From the NCBI GenBank assembly GCA_937873005.1, contig CALMUY010000243.1:1-43659 (forward strand): a DNA stretch of 43,659 bases, written 5' to 3'. The position numbers and the translations under genes were made by a program. This document shows, piece by piece, positions 1 to 7,779 of this stretch. Each line of letters opens with the position of its first letter. The first letter of the stretch is position 1. The notes beneath the pieces are model-generated. The model saw nothing but the letters and a program-made list of their open reading frames with translations, did not search any database and was not told the DNA's origin. Source of the DNA: an uncultured Aeromicrobium sp. (GTDB lineage: Bacteria; Actinomycetota; Actinomycetes; Propionibacteriales; Nocardioidaceae).

Positions 1-1
1 A

Positions 2-79
2 AGCCAAACCATCACGGCCGAAGTCAACCCCGGCATCGTGCTCGTGCGTGTCCCGTTGCCACTGCCAGTCTCCGAATAG
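2..79 (+). CDS. Partial reading frame at the window edge, possible metallo-hydrolase remnant
   Basis: An open frame runs in from the left edge and ends at TAG (77-79), giving 25 visible residues ending in VRVPLPLPVSE. The motif E-V-x-P-G-I followed by R-V-P-L-P-L-P resembles the first strand of MBL-fold metallo-hydrolases, yet it lies at the end of this frame. It could therefore be the true C-terminus of an unrelated protein, or a prematurely stopped MBL N-terminus. Bases 80-162 show no coding signal and presumably hold the promoter of the next gene. The call is weak because the start lies outside the window. Confidence 0.25.
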   Translation, partial: SQTITAEVNPGIVLVRVPLPLPVSE

Positions 80-177
80 GTTGAGCGCAGCCGAGGGCAC
101 TATTCTGGCAACAAATTTCTTGCACGGCTCGCTCACCAAATCACGCTGTTCACATCCCTGAGGTGAATGATCAAACA

Positions 178-1359
178 ATGAGCTCTCACATCGACTCAAC
201 CACGAGGCGTGCACGCTTTGCGGTCGCGTTCGCGTTCGCCACTCAGGGTGGCGTCTTCATCACGTTGACCACGCACTTGCCCGAAATCGCGAAACGCTGG
301 AAGCTTTTGGAACTTGAACTGTCCGGCGTCATGCTCATGATGGTGTTGCTCTCCGGGGCAGGCTCAGTCTTGGCCGAAGTGCTGGCGAAAAAGCTCTCCT
401 CGGCCACGCTCCTACGGATTGGTCTGGCCGGCGCAATGGTCGCCATTCCGATCATCACGTTGGCGCCAGAAGCGATCGTGTTCTTCGCAGGGATGGCCGT
501 TTACGGCCTCGCTCTTGGCACGATCGACGCAACCACGAACATGCAAGCAGTCGCTATTGAGCACCGATACGGACGACCGATCTTGCCTTCCTTCCATGGC
601 GCCTGGACGCTTGGCGGCGTAATCGGCGCGGGCATCACCTTGCTCACCGCGAAGCAGCCGCTCGAGCTTTCTGCCGTCGTTGCCGTCGTCCCACTGGTGG
701 CTCTGCTGCTACCGTTCCTTCGCCGAGTGGGAATGCCCGTGAGTCTCGATTCGGTCAGCATTCCGTGGCGACCGATCATGTTGGTTGGCGTTGCGCTCAT
801 CCTGTTCTATATGGTCGATACGGCTGCGTTCACGTGGGGCCCGATCTATCTCGACAAGGTTTTCGACGCCCCGTCAACTCTCGTCGCACTCGCCACGTTC
901 CCTTACCTTTTGGCTAGCGGCACGGTGCGCTTGGCAGGCGACTATCTGGTGTCGCGGTTCGGTTCTACCTTGATCCTTCAGGCCGGTACGCTCGTGGCTG
1001 TCGTAGCACTTGCCGTCGTGGTATTCGCCCCGAGTTGGCAGATCGCGGTACTCGGTTTCACCCTGCTCGGCACAGGCGTCGCCGTGATCGCTCCGTTGAG
1101 TTTCTCAGCGGCTGCTCGGATCGCTTCGGCACATGCCGACGTCGACGAAGACACCCGGCAAGCAATGGTCGACACCGTGATCGCCCGCTTCAACCAGTTC
1201 AACTACGCCGGCGCGCTCTTGGGCGCGGTCATGATTGGTGTGATCGGTGCCGCGAACTTGCGAATCGGATTCGCCGTACCGATGGTGCTCATTCTCGGCA
1301 TATTGCCGCTCGCTCGCATTTTCGGTCAGGTCGGATTCGGTCAATCAACCAAGAATTAA
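178..1359 (+). CDS. MFS transporter, 12-helix type
   Basis: The 393-residue product is a run of about twelve hydrophobic helices, beginning with FAVAFAFATQGGVFITLTTH near the N-terminus. This is the usual size of a 12-TMS major facilitator carrier such as the FucP/YbjJ-like sugar or drug MFS groups. The substrate cannot be read from the sequence. ATG 178 was preferred to GTG 163 because the GAGGTG run at 160-165 would otherwise sit on the start codon itself. The gene converges on the GH65 phosphorylase and their stop codons overlap by 4 bp, so the two share no terminator space. A sugar role is suggested only by that neighbour. Confidence 0.8.
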   Translation: MSSHIDSTTRRARFAVAFAFATQGGVFITLTTHLPEIAKRWKLLELELSGVMLMMVLLSGAGSVLAEVLAKKLSSATLLRIGLAGAMVAIPIITLAPEAIVFFAGMAVYGLALGTIDATTNMQAVAIEHRYGRPILPSFHGAWTLGGVIGAGITLLTAKQPLELSAVVAVVPLVALLLPFLRRVGMPVSLDSVSIPWRPIMLVGVALILFYMVDTAAFTWGPIYLDKVFDAPSTLVALATFPYLLASGTVRLAGDYLVSRFGSTLILQAGTLVAVVALAVVVFAPSWQIAVLGFTLLGTGVAVIAPLSFSAAARIASAHADVDEDTRQAMVDTVIARFNQFNYAGALLGAVMIGVIGAANLRIGFAVPMVLILGILPLARIFGQVGFGQSTKN

Positions 1360-3890
1360 TGGTTCGCGAAGGGTCCTGTACGTGGAGCCCACGTTCCGGG
1401 AACAACGGCACTGATGATGGTTCCGTCCCCGCGACGACGGCCAGGCACCGGCGGCGGTGTGCCATCAATGATCGGCCCTTGGTCTGCGAGTGGCACGACC
1501 GTGGGTTCATCAATGGCGATCTCGACCTTTTGGCCGCGCACGTCGACGATGCGGTCCCAGAAAGTTCCGGTCGCATCAGCATCGCGCTGCTCAATCTCGA
1601 ACGAGACGTGCTCGCGACGCAACGTCACCCGAACTCGGGTTCCAGCGAATGTGAGCCGGAACGCCAACTCGGTCCAAGACGCGGGAAGTCGCGGGTCGAA
1701 CCGGAACGTGCCGCCGTTGTCGCGGAATCCACCAAATCCATGAACGAGTACACCCCACACGCCGCCCGCTGAAGCCACGTGTACGCCCTCGGAGGTGTTG
1801 TTGTGACGATCAACTAAGTCGGTCATGAGGGAACCGTGGAAGTAGCGGTAGGCAAGTTCTTGATAGCCGACTTCAGCGGCAATGATCGATTGGACCACTT
1901 CGGACAGCGATGAATCGCCCGTCGTAATCGGGTCGTAATACTCGAAATTGGCGCGCTTTTCCGCGAGCGTGAAATGTTCGCCCTGCAACAACATCGCCAA
2001 CACCACGTCCGTTTGCTTGAGCACTTGAAGTCGATAGATCACCAGCGGGTGGTAGTGCAGCAGCAAGGGGAGTTTGCTAACGGGAGTGCCCTCCAGATCC
2101 CACACTTCGCGTTCAAGGAAATGCTGGTCTTGCGGGTGGATCCCCATATGTTCGTCGTAGGGGATCGCCATGTCGGCGGCGGCCTTACGCCAACTGTCGA
2201 CTTCGTCCTCGTCGAGCCCAAGTCGAGAAACGAGTTGTTCATAGGCCTCAGCGTCGTGGTCACGCAGGTCGGTAACCGCCGCTGCCGCGCGTTCGAGATT
2301 GAATCGCGCCATCACGTTGGTGAAGAGGTTGTCGTTCACGACAGTCGTGTATTCGTCCGGGCCAGTGACGCCGTGAATATGGAACTGTCCGTCTTCTTCG
2401 GCACGCCAGAAGCCCAAGTCGACCCACATTCGCGCGGTTTCAACCAAAATTTCAACGCCCTCAGTTCGCGCAAAGTCACGGTCGTTGGTCGCAGTCACAT
2501 ATTGGTTCAACGCGTAAGCGACATCCGCATCGATATGGAACTGGGCTGTTCCAGCCGCATAGTAGGCGGAGGCTTCCTCCCCGTTAATCGTGCGCCACGG
2601 GAAAAGGGCGCCTCCTACGGCGACTTCGCCGGCGCGTTTTCGGGCCGCCGGTAGCAGTGCGTGCCGGAATCGCAAAGCGTTCCTAGCGACTTGTGGCGTC
2701 GTGTAGGTGAGGAACGGCAGCATATAGATTTCGGTGTCCCAAAAATAGTGCCCGCTGTATCCCGAACCGGACACGCCTTTCGCACCGATACCGAAACCTT
2801 CGGCCCGAATACTTGCTTGCGCGATGTGAAACAGATTCCACCGCACAGCCTGCTGAATCTCTGGTTCATTCGCGATCTCGACGTCTGAACGGTCCCAGAA
2901 TGCTTCGAGCCAATCCTGCTGATCGCGGTACAACCGTTCCACGCCTTCCCGATGCGAGCGTTCGAGCGTGTGCCGGCAACGGTCGAGAAGTTCGGGAACG
3001 GGAACCCCACGAGAGGTGTGATAACTGACGAGTTTGGTGAGCCGGATCGGGACTCCGGGATGAGCGTCAATCCGGTACGTCACCTTGGCGAGGTCATCGG
3101 TGATGTGGTGTTCAACGGCGAACTCATCGCTCGTATCCAATTGGTGGTCAGCAACGACCGCGAGCGTCATCCCGCTCTCGGCACAGCGGTATCCCAGTTC
3201 CACGCGCTCGCGTTCGGATTCGAATCGTTGATGCTGGGGCTCGAGCACGCGCCGGTCAAATGCATTCGCTTTACGCGGGTCGAGCCCTTCGCCCATTGCC
3301 TTGTGTGGAACGTGGTATTCGTCTTCTCCGTCTTGGCGATTGAGCACGAGCGACGCGATCGAGATCGGCGCCGCATGATCAAGGAGTTCTACGTCAAGGT
3401 GCATGACCGCCAAATGGCGTTCGGTGAACGACACCATTCGGCTCGAGCTGACGCGCACCCGCTTTCCGCTCGGCGTTTGCCAGATCATCGACCTGCGCAA
3501 GATACCTTCACGGAAGTCCAACGAACGCTCGTAATCGATGATGTCGGCCGCCGAGAGGAGCAGCGGCTCATCGTCCACGTAGAGGCGCACGATCTTGGCA
3601 TCAGGTACGTTCACGATCGTCTGGCCGACGCGTGCGAACCCGTACGCTTCCTCAGCATGAGTGATGGGCCACGTTTCGTGGAAGCCGTTGATGAACGTTC
3701 CGTGCGAATGCGAATCACGGCCTTCTTCAACGTTTCCACGCATGCCGAGGTAACCGTTGCCTAGCGCAAATAGCGTCTCGGTGGTGCCAAGCGAATCGGC
3801 GTCAGGAAACTTTTCGACGAGCCGCCATTCGTCCGCGGGCCACCTGGTGCGATCCATATCGGGAGTCGTGGTTTTGTCGTTCCAGTTCAT
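1356..3890 (-). CDS. Glycoside hydrolase family 65 disaccharide phosphorylase
   Basis: The 844-residue protein has full GH65 length and architecture. Visible signatures are HYFWDTEIYMLP (about 381-392), the loop WRTINGEE (432-439), and GVTGPDEYT containing the likely catalytic acid Glu513. GH65 enzymes phosphorolyse alpha-glucosides with inversion to beta-glucose 1-phosphate. The NGEE-SAYYAAGTAQ loop looks more like trehalose-phosphorylase-type and mycobacterial Rv3401-type sequences than maltose phosphorylase, but the substrate is not settled. It is the second gene of an operon: its ATG overlaps the stop of the beta-phosphoglucomutase gene as ATGA. That enzyme would convert the beta-glucose 1-phosphate to glucose 6-phosphate. 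Confidence 0.92.
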   Translation of the reverse strand: MNWNDKTTTPDMDRTRWPADEWRLVEKFPDADSLGTTETLFALGNGYLGMRGNVEEGRDSHSHGTFINGFHETWPITHAEEAYGFARVGQTIVNVPDAKIVRLYVDDEPLLLSAADIIDYERSLDFREGILRRSMIWQTPSGKRVRVSSSRMVSFTERHLAVMHLDVELLDHAAPISIASLVLNRQDGEDEYHVPHKAMGEGLDPRKANAFDRRVLEPQHQRFESERERVELGYRCAESGMTLAVVADHQLDTSDEFAVEHHITDDLAKVTYRIDAHPGVPIRLTKLVSYHTSRGVPVPELLDRCRHTLERSHREGVERLYRDQQDWLEAFWDRSDVEIANEPEIQQAVRWNLFHIAQASIRAEGFGIGAKGVSGSGYSGHYFWDTEIYMLPFLTYTTPQVARNALRFRHALLPAARKRAGEVAVGGALFPWRTINGEEASAYYAAGTAQFHIDADVAYALNQYVTATNDRDFARTEGVEILVETARMWVDLGFWRAEEDGQFHIHGVTGPDEYTTVVNDNLFTNVMARFNLERAAAAVTDLRDHDAEAYEQLVSRLGLDEDEVDSWRKAAADMAIPYDEHMGIHPQDQHFLEREVWDLEGTPVSKLPLLLHYHPLVIYRLQVLKQTDVVLAMLLQGEHFTLAEKRANFEYYDPITTGDSSLSEVVQSIIAAEVGYQELAYRYFHGSLMTDLVDRHNNTSEGVHVASAGGVWGVLVHGFGGFRDNGGTFRFDPRLPASWTELAFRLTFAGTRVRVTLRREHVSFEIEQRDADATGTFWDRIVDVRGQKVEIAIDEPTVVPLADQGPIIDGTPPPVPGRRRGDGTIISAVVPGTWAPRTGPFANH
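3876..3889 (-). repeat. 14-bp repeat at the GH65 start, copy in pgmB start at 4583-4596
   Basis: The plus-strand 14-mer gtcgttccagttca occurs at 3876-3889 and again at 4583-4596, in each case over the start codon and codons for N-W-N-D. The two starts read ATG and GTG. It may be a small duplication of a translation start or convergence of two short N-termini. Confidence 0.6.
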
Positions 3891-4597
3891 AGCAAGTCCC
3901 CAAGGTCATCGACAACAAGATCGGCCCCGTTTGCTTTCAGAACTTCGTGGCCGGCACCGCGGTCCACACCGAGTACGAGCCCAAACGCACCAGCGCGGCC
4001 AGACTGAACCCCCGAGACGGCATCTTCAACCACGACCGCGTGCGACGGCTCGACGCCCAAGCGCGAAGCCGCAGCCAGATACATGTCCGGAGCCGGCTTG
4101 CCCGGAACGCCGTTTATCTCGGCAACCGTCCCATCGACCACGACCGGGAAGTAGTTGGCGATGCCCGCGATACTCAAAACTTCCGGTGCGTTGCGTGAAC
4201 TGGATACAACCGCCATGTGCGTGCCGAGTTCGTGCAAGTGTTCGATCAGCGCGAGCGAGCCTGGATAGGGCGCAATTCCGTCTCGCGCCAATAGTTCTTC
4301 GAACTGAGCGTTCTTTCGGTTCCCGAGGCCACACACCGTTTTCGCTGCCGGGGGATCACTGGGGTTTCCCCACTCGCATTCAAGTCCGCGCGCTGCCAGC
4401 ATGGCGGCCACTCCGTCGTAACGAGGACGGCCGTCAACATAGGCGAAATAGTCGGCTTCGCTGTAGGGGGCAATCTCGGGGTAGTCCGCGAAGAATTGTG
4501 TGAACATCGTGAACCAAGCGCGCTGGTGCAATTCAGCTGTTGGAGTGAGTACGCCGTCCAGATCGAACAGTACGGCTTCATAGTCGTTCCAGTTCAC
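3887..4597 (-). CDS. pgmB: Beta-phosphoglucomutase, HAD superfamily
   Basis: This 236-residue HAD protein carries FDLDGVL (Asp12 nucleophile, Asp14 acid/base), VSSSRNA as motif II, GKPAPDMYL with the motif III lysine, and VVEDAVSGV as motif IV. A helical cap inserted after the first motif is typical of beta-phosphoglucomutase. Pairing with a GH65 phosphorylase supports isomerisation of beta-glucose 1-phosphate to glucose 6-phosphate, as for Rv3400/Rv3401. The start is GTG with no Shine-Dalgarno but a TAGGCT hexamer six bases upstream, so the mRNA is probably leaderless. The first residues N-W-N-D are also the first residues of the downstream GH65 protein. Confidence 0.9.
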   Translation of the reverse strand: MNWNDYEAVLFDLDGVLTPTAELHQRAWFTMFTQFFADYPEIAPYSEADYFAYVDGRPRYDGVAAMLAARGLECEWGNPSDPPAAKTVCGLGNRKNAQFEELLARDGIAPYPGSLALIEHLHELGTHMAVVSSSRNAPEVLSIAGIANYFPVVVDGTVAEINGVPGKPAPDMYLAAASRLGVEPSHAVVVEDAVSGVQSGRAGAFGLVLGVDRGAGHEVLKANGADLVVDDLGDLL

Positions 4598-4603
4598 GGT
4601 TTT

Positions 4604-4609
4604 AGCCTA
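4604..4609 (-). promoter_or_regulatory. Predicted -10 element of the pgmB-GH65 operon
   Basis: On the minus strand TAGGCT ends six bases before the GTG at 4597. The TANNNT hexamer at this distance, with no ribosome binding site, matches the actinobacterial leaderless pattern. Confidence 0.55.
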
Positions 4610-4629
4610 GGCGCTGTTTGCCCAAGAAC

Positions 4630-5232
4630 CTATTTCGGCCACACGCCCGCAGCATCACGCCGATGCGATCCCGCCAGATGCGTGTTTACGATTCCGATCG
4701 CTTCCATCAACGCGTACATCGTGGTCGGCCCGACAAACGCAAAGCCCCGCTGCTTGAGCGCCTTAGCGAGCGCGAGTGATTCTGGGGATTGTGTCGGAAT
4801 GTCGGCCAGCCGTGTTGGGGACGGCGTGGTCTTGGGCTGGAAACTCCAGACGAAATCAGCGAGGCCCCCATCGCCCCGAAGTTTGATTGTTGCGCGAGCG
4901 TTGGTGATTGCGGCGATGATTTTCGCGCGATGACGGATGATGCGGTCGTCGGCCAGAAGCCGTTCGACGTCCGCGTCGCCGAACGTCGCAACAACATCTG
5001 GATTGAATCCGGCGAAAACTTCGCGAAACGCCTCGCGCTTTCTCAGCACCGTCACCCAGGCAAGCCCGGCTTGAAAGCCTTCAAGCACGAGGCGTTCGTA
5101 GACGCCGGTTTCGTCGCGGACGGGCATTCCCCACTCGGTGTCATAGTAGTCGCGCAGCAGTGGATCCGTGGCCGCCCAGATGGGGCGTGCCAACTGGTCA
5201 GGGCCGACGACGAGGTCCGCAGAGACGTTCAT
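4630..5232 (-). CDS. tag: DNA-3-methyladenine glycosylase I
   Basis: This base-excision-repair enzyme removes 3-methyladenine from alkylated DNA. The 200-residue product follows E. coli Tag along its length: W19-AATDPL, YDTEWG (31-35 region), VLEGFQAGLAW with the catalytic-site Glu, RHRAKI, and FVGPTTMYALMEAIG. Three of the four zinc-ribbon ligands of E. coli Tag appear replaced: Cys4 by Pro17, His17 by Tyr30 and Cys179 by Ser, while His175 is kept. ATG 5232 was chosen over an upstream start at 5289 because it leaves a 1-nt gap to the DUF5926 gene and gives the family's usual N-terminus. It is probably co-transcribed with DUF5926. Confidence 0.88.
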   Translation of the reverse strand: MNVSADLVVGPDQLARPIWAATDPLLRDYYDTEWGMPVRDETGVYERLVLEGFQAGLAWVTVLRKREAFREVFAGFNPDVVATFGDADVERLLADDRIIRHRAKIIAAITNARATIKLRGDGGLADFVWSFQPKTTPSPTRLADIPTQSPESLALAKALKQRGFAFVGPTTMYALMEAIGIVNTHLAGSHRRDAAGVWPK

Positions 5233-5233
5233 G

Positions 5234-6073
5234 TCACCGAATTGTGACTTGCCGGCTGATGAGTTCCTGTCGTACAGACCGTTGAGCACTCGTCAGTGGT
5301 TCAGCAATGGCGAGAGCCGATTGCAGGCTCTCCTGAAATGCGGGAGTGGCTGCGGCCACATCTCGAGCCGAAACGCCTTCGAGTTCCCAGACGGGAACGA
5401 GCACTCCATGGGCGCGGAACATGCCGATCAATTTGGTTCCGTCGATGATCTTGTCTTGGCCTTCCGCTTTAAGTCGCGAGAACGCATCAAGCAGGCGGTC
5501 TTCGTCTGCCCAGGGCATGACCCAACGCAAGAAGACGTGATCGCCCATATCAGTAACCCACGCAGATTCGACCGTCGCCAGTCGTTCGCTTTGCCACAGG
5601 TTGTCGTTGACTGTGCGCATGGCGGCTAGAGCGTCGGCAGAATCTGCCTCCTCGGGAGTCAACCACCAATTGAAATCAGCGTGGTTTTCGATAAGAAATT
5701 GGCCGCCTTCGGCAATGAGATCTTGGAGTCGAGCTCCGGGTACCGGCGTCGTCATCTTGACGACAGCGCCCGGTTCGAGCGTCTCGGCAAGCTCAATGAC
5801 ATGGGCTAGGTCACGGCTCACGTCCCCGTTGTTGTGTGGGACTTGCAAAGCGACCCAGATTTCGCCGTCTGGTCGCACGAGACCGACGCCGTTACCCGGC
5901 AGCATCGTGACGAGTCGCAGCGTACGGCCGCTCTTGAGCGTGGTCGTTGCGGTCGCGGAGGTGACGAACTCGCGCAGCGCGATGAGGTCGCCTTCTTGAT
6001 CTATTCCGTTGAACGCACGAATGACTGCGGGGATTTTGGCGGTCGGTTTGATTCGCCTGCTCTTTTTGCCCAT
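5234..6073 (-). CDS. DUF5926 family protein
   Basis: The 279-residue protein begins MGKKSRRIKP and contains ALREFVTSATATTTLKSGR, the pattern of the actinobacterial DUF5926 family, whose function is unknown. It has a basic N-terminus, no signal peptide and no membrane segment, and the rest is mixed alpha/beta and acidic, suggesting a soluble cytoplasmic protein. It is the first gene of a two-gene unit with tag. TACGGT six bases before the ATG and the lack of a Shine-Dalgarno suggest leaderless expression. Confidence 0.8.
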   Translation of the reverse strand: MGKKSRRIKPTAKIPAVIRAFNGIDQEGDLIALREFVTSATATTTLKSGRTLRLVTMLPGNGVGLVRPDGEIWVALQVPHNNGDVSRDLAHVIELAETLEPGAVVKMTTPVPGARLQDLIAEGGQFLIENHADFNWWLTPEEADSADALAAMRTVNDNLWQSERLATVESAWVTDMGDHVFLRWVMPWADEDRLLDAFSRLKAEGQDKIIDGTKLIGMFRAHGVLVPVWELEGVSARDVAAATPAFQESLQSALAIAEPLTSAQRSVRQELISRQVTIR

Positions 6074-6079
6074 GGGTCA

Positions 6080-6085
6080 ACCGTA
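6080..6085 (-). promoter_or_regulatory. Predicted -10 element of the DUF5926-tag operon
   Basis: TACGGT on the minus strand ends six bases before the ATG at 6073, the spacing expected of a leaderless transcript. Confidence 0.5.
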
Positions 6086-6115
6086 GCGAGTCCCGGTTGC
6101 TGCCTCGGTAGAAGA

Positions 6116-6508
6116 TCAGCTCAAAGGAAGGGTGGCGCGAATGCGCGTGCCGGCGCTTTGGTCGACGCTCCAGTCTTGTGACAACTGACTGATGATGGCT
6201 AGACCGCGCCCGTTGGTGGAGTCTTCATCAAACGGCTTCGGAACTAAGTCGCCGCAGTCGCCGGCATCGGCGACTTCAAGTTCAAGTTTGACCCCGTTAA
6301 GGGACCAACCGATTTCCATCATGCCCTTGGCGTCAGGCGTGCCGTGACACACTGCGTTGGCGATCATTTCGCTGAGCACGATGAGAGCGATATCGATCGT
6401 ATCGATCTCGACACGGTTCACGGTGAGGAATGCGGCAAGCTTCGTACGCGCGATGCTGGGCGTGGAGGACACAAACGGGAGATGCATCGAATCGGCGACG
6501 ATTGTCAT
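6116..6508 (-). CDS. ATP-binding protein of the anti-sigma factor / HATPase_c type
   Basis: The 130-residue protein is a single GHKL-type ATPase domain of RsbW-like size. It has an N box (VLSEMIANAV), a D-A-G-D turn in the G1 position and GRGLAII as the G2 box. Stand-alone domains of this kind in actinobacteria are usually anti-sigma factor kinases or partners in SpoIIE/RsbU partner-switching modules, but no sigma factor or anti-sigma antagonist is adjacent. The start at 6508 is fixed by a strong GAAGGAGG five bases upstream; the longer frame to 6547 would bury that site. The target is unknown. Confidence 0.75.
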   Translation of the reverse strand: MTIVADSMHLPFVSSTPSIARTKLAAFLTVNRVEIDTIDIALIVLSEMIANAVCHGTPDAKGMMEIGWSLNGVKLELEVADAGDCGDLVPKPFDEDSTNGRGLAIISQLSQDWSVDQSAGTRIRATLPLS

Positions 6509-6618
6509 CCGTGCCTCCTTCGGTCGAAGACCTGACTTTCCGGTCATACCTGACGGTTTGACACAACTAAACCATTCGAGAGAGTCATGGGCAAGCCATT
6601 CTCAAAAAGAAGTATGCC

Positions 6619-6634
6619 CTACATCACATTGTAG
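6619..6634. promoter_or_regulatory. Short inverted repeat upstream of the HATPase gene
   Basis: CTACA and TGTAG are separated by six bases, about 110 bp upstream of the HATPase start in the 230-bp gap between that gene and HU. This gap otherwise holds the HU terminator and presumably the HATPase promoter. Confidence 0.25.
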
Positions 6635-6688
6635 ACACGCATCGTTTCCTGTCATGTGCGTAACTCTGGCCACATGCGTCTCAAAACC

Positions 6689-6724
6689 AGACCCCCGCCT
6701 CAGCTAACGCCAAAACGGGGGTCT
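6689..6724 (-). terminator. Intrinsic terminator of the HU gene
   Basis: AGACCCCCG (6689-6697) and CGGGGGTCT (6716-6724) form a perfect 9-bp GC-rich stem with an 18-base loop, beginning 15 bp after the HU stop codon. On the minus strand it is followed by GGTTTT, a short T run. Confidence 0.65.
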
Positions 6725-6738
6725 CGTTAAAACAGAAC

Positions 6739-7023
6739 TCAGCTGTCTTTTGCTGCAGCCTTAAGGCGTGAGCCAGCGCTCACCTTAACGCCGAAACCAG
6801 CGGGGATTTCAATAGTGTCACCGGTTGCAGGGTTGCGACCCGTACGTGCAGCACGTTCTACGCGCTCTACGGAAAGCACACCTGGAATCGATACTTTTTC
6901 GCCCTTAGCGATGGCATCGATGACGATGTCGGCGAAGCCAGCGAGGAAGTCGTCGGCCTCCTTCTTGGTGCTGCCGGTCTTTTCAGCCAGCGCGGCGACG
7001 AGGTCGTTGCGTGAAAGTGCCAC
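6739..7023 (-). CDS. hup: HU family DNA-binding protein
   Basis: The 94-residue protein is a complete HU fold: helical N-terminus with SRNDLVAALAEKTG, then IPGVLSVERVERAARTGRNP with the DNA-contacting arm and its Arg-Asn-Pro tip, and a C-terminal KVSAGSRLKAAAKDS. It bends and compacts chromosomal DNA as a dimer. It lacks the long Lys/Ala-rich tail of mycobacterial HupB. The start is GTG 7023, five to six bases after AGGAGAAG; upstream codons to 7056 would add a non-homologous leader. A clear hairpin terminator follows. Confidence 0.95.
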   Translation of the reverse strand: MALSRNDLVAALAEKTGSTKKEADDFLAGFADIVIDAIAKGEKVSIPGVLSVERVERAARTGRNPATGDTIEIPAGFGVKVSAGSRLKAAAKDS

Positions 7024-7116
7024 GAGTCTTCTCCTGAATGGTTCGAACAGATACAAGCGACAGTTTATGGACGCACTAGCAATTTATGTCACCGAATCGC
7101 GGCGTGTCGTAAAAAT

Positions 7117-7779
7117 TCACGGTGAAAATCCGCTGGAAACCCGGATTATTTCGCTTATGAGGGTCAGATACGTCATTCGAGAAACGGACGTCACGCCGAG
7201 ACTCGCAAGATGAGGAGTCGACCATTGGGTGTCAATGAGCCAATTTTCAGCACCCGACATGATGTCTACGAGGTGAACGAGCGCTGCCTTCGAGGCATCT
7301 CGTTTCGCGTGAAACATCGACTCTCCAGCAAAGAACGATCCCAACGCAAGGCCATAGAGTCCACCAACGAGGTGACCGTCCGCGTCTCGCGTTTCGATCG
7401 AGTGCGCCCAGCCGGCTTCATGAAGTGTCACGTAGGCGGCTCTAATCTCGCCCGAAATCCAACTACCCGGTCGCCTCGGATCAGCACACCGGTCAATCAC
7501 ATTTTCAAACTCAGTATCGACCGTAAAGGAAAAATCACGCAGCGAACGCTGGAGCGATTTACTGATCTTGAGATCACCGGGCCGCAGAATGCCCCGCTCG
7601 ATTGGAGACCACCACATAAGTTCGTCTTCGATCGGCATTGGAAAGAGACCCTGCCGATAAGCACCGAGGATCGTGCCCGGTTCCAGGTCGGCTCCACCAC
7701 ACACGAGATCGCGCTCGGGCCACTCGAACGACGTGAAATCGTACGAGCTCGAACACGGAATCCCGGCGTCAAACATCAA
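7117..7779 (-). CDS. aat: Leucyl/phenylalanyl-tRNA--protein transferase
   Basis: Aat adds Leu or Phe from aminoacyl-tRNA to proteins with N-terminal Arg or Lys, marking them for ClpS/ClpAP-type N-end-rule degradation. The 220-residue sequence shows AYRQGLFPMPIED, WWSPIERGILRP, SWISGEIRAAYVTLHEAGWA, HSIETRD and GLALGSFFAGESMFH, all hallmarks of the family, and is of normal length. It overlaps the end of the upstream phosphotransferase gene by 11 bp, so the two are probably translated from one mRNA. HU follows 93 bp downstream with its own ribosome binding site. Confidence 0.95.
   Translation of the reverse strand: MMFDAGIPCSSSYDFTSFEWPERDLVCGGADLEPGTILGAYRQGLFPMPIEDELMWWSPIERGILRPGDLKISKSLQRSLRDFSFTVDTEFENVIDRCADPRRPGSWISGEIRAAYVTLHEAGWAHSIETRDADGHLVGGLYGLALGSFFAGESMFHAKRDASKAALVHLVDIMSGAENWLIDTQWSTPHLASLGVTSVSRMTYLTLISEIIRVSSGFSP

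Noticed and set aside
2952..3764. A 270-codon open frame on the plus strand inside the GH65 gene
   Set aside because: It lies antisense to a strongly conserved GH65 sequence, has an Arg/His-rich composition without any family motif, and has no ribosome binding site.
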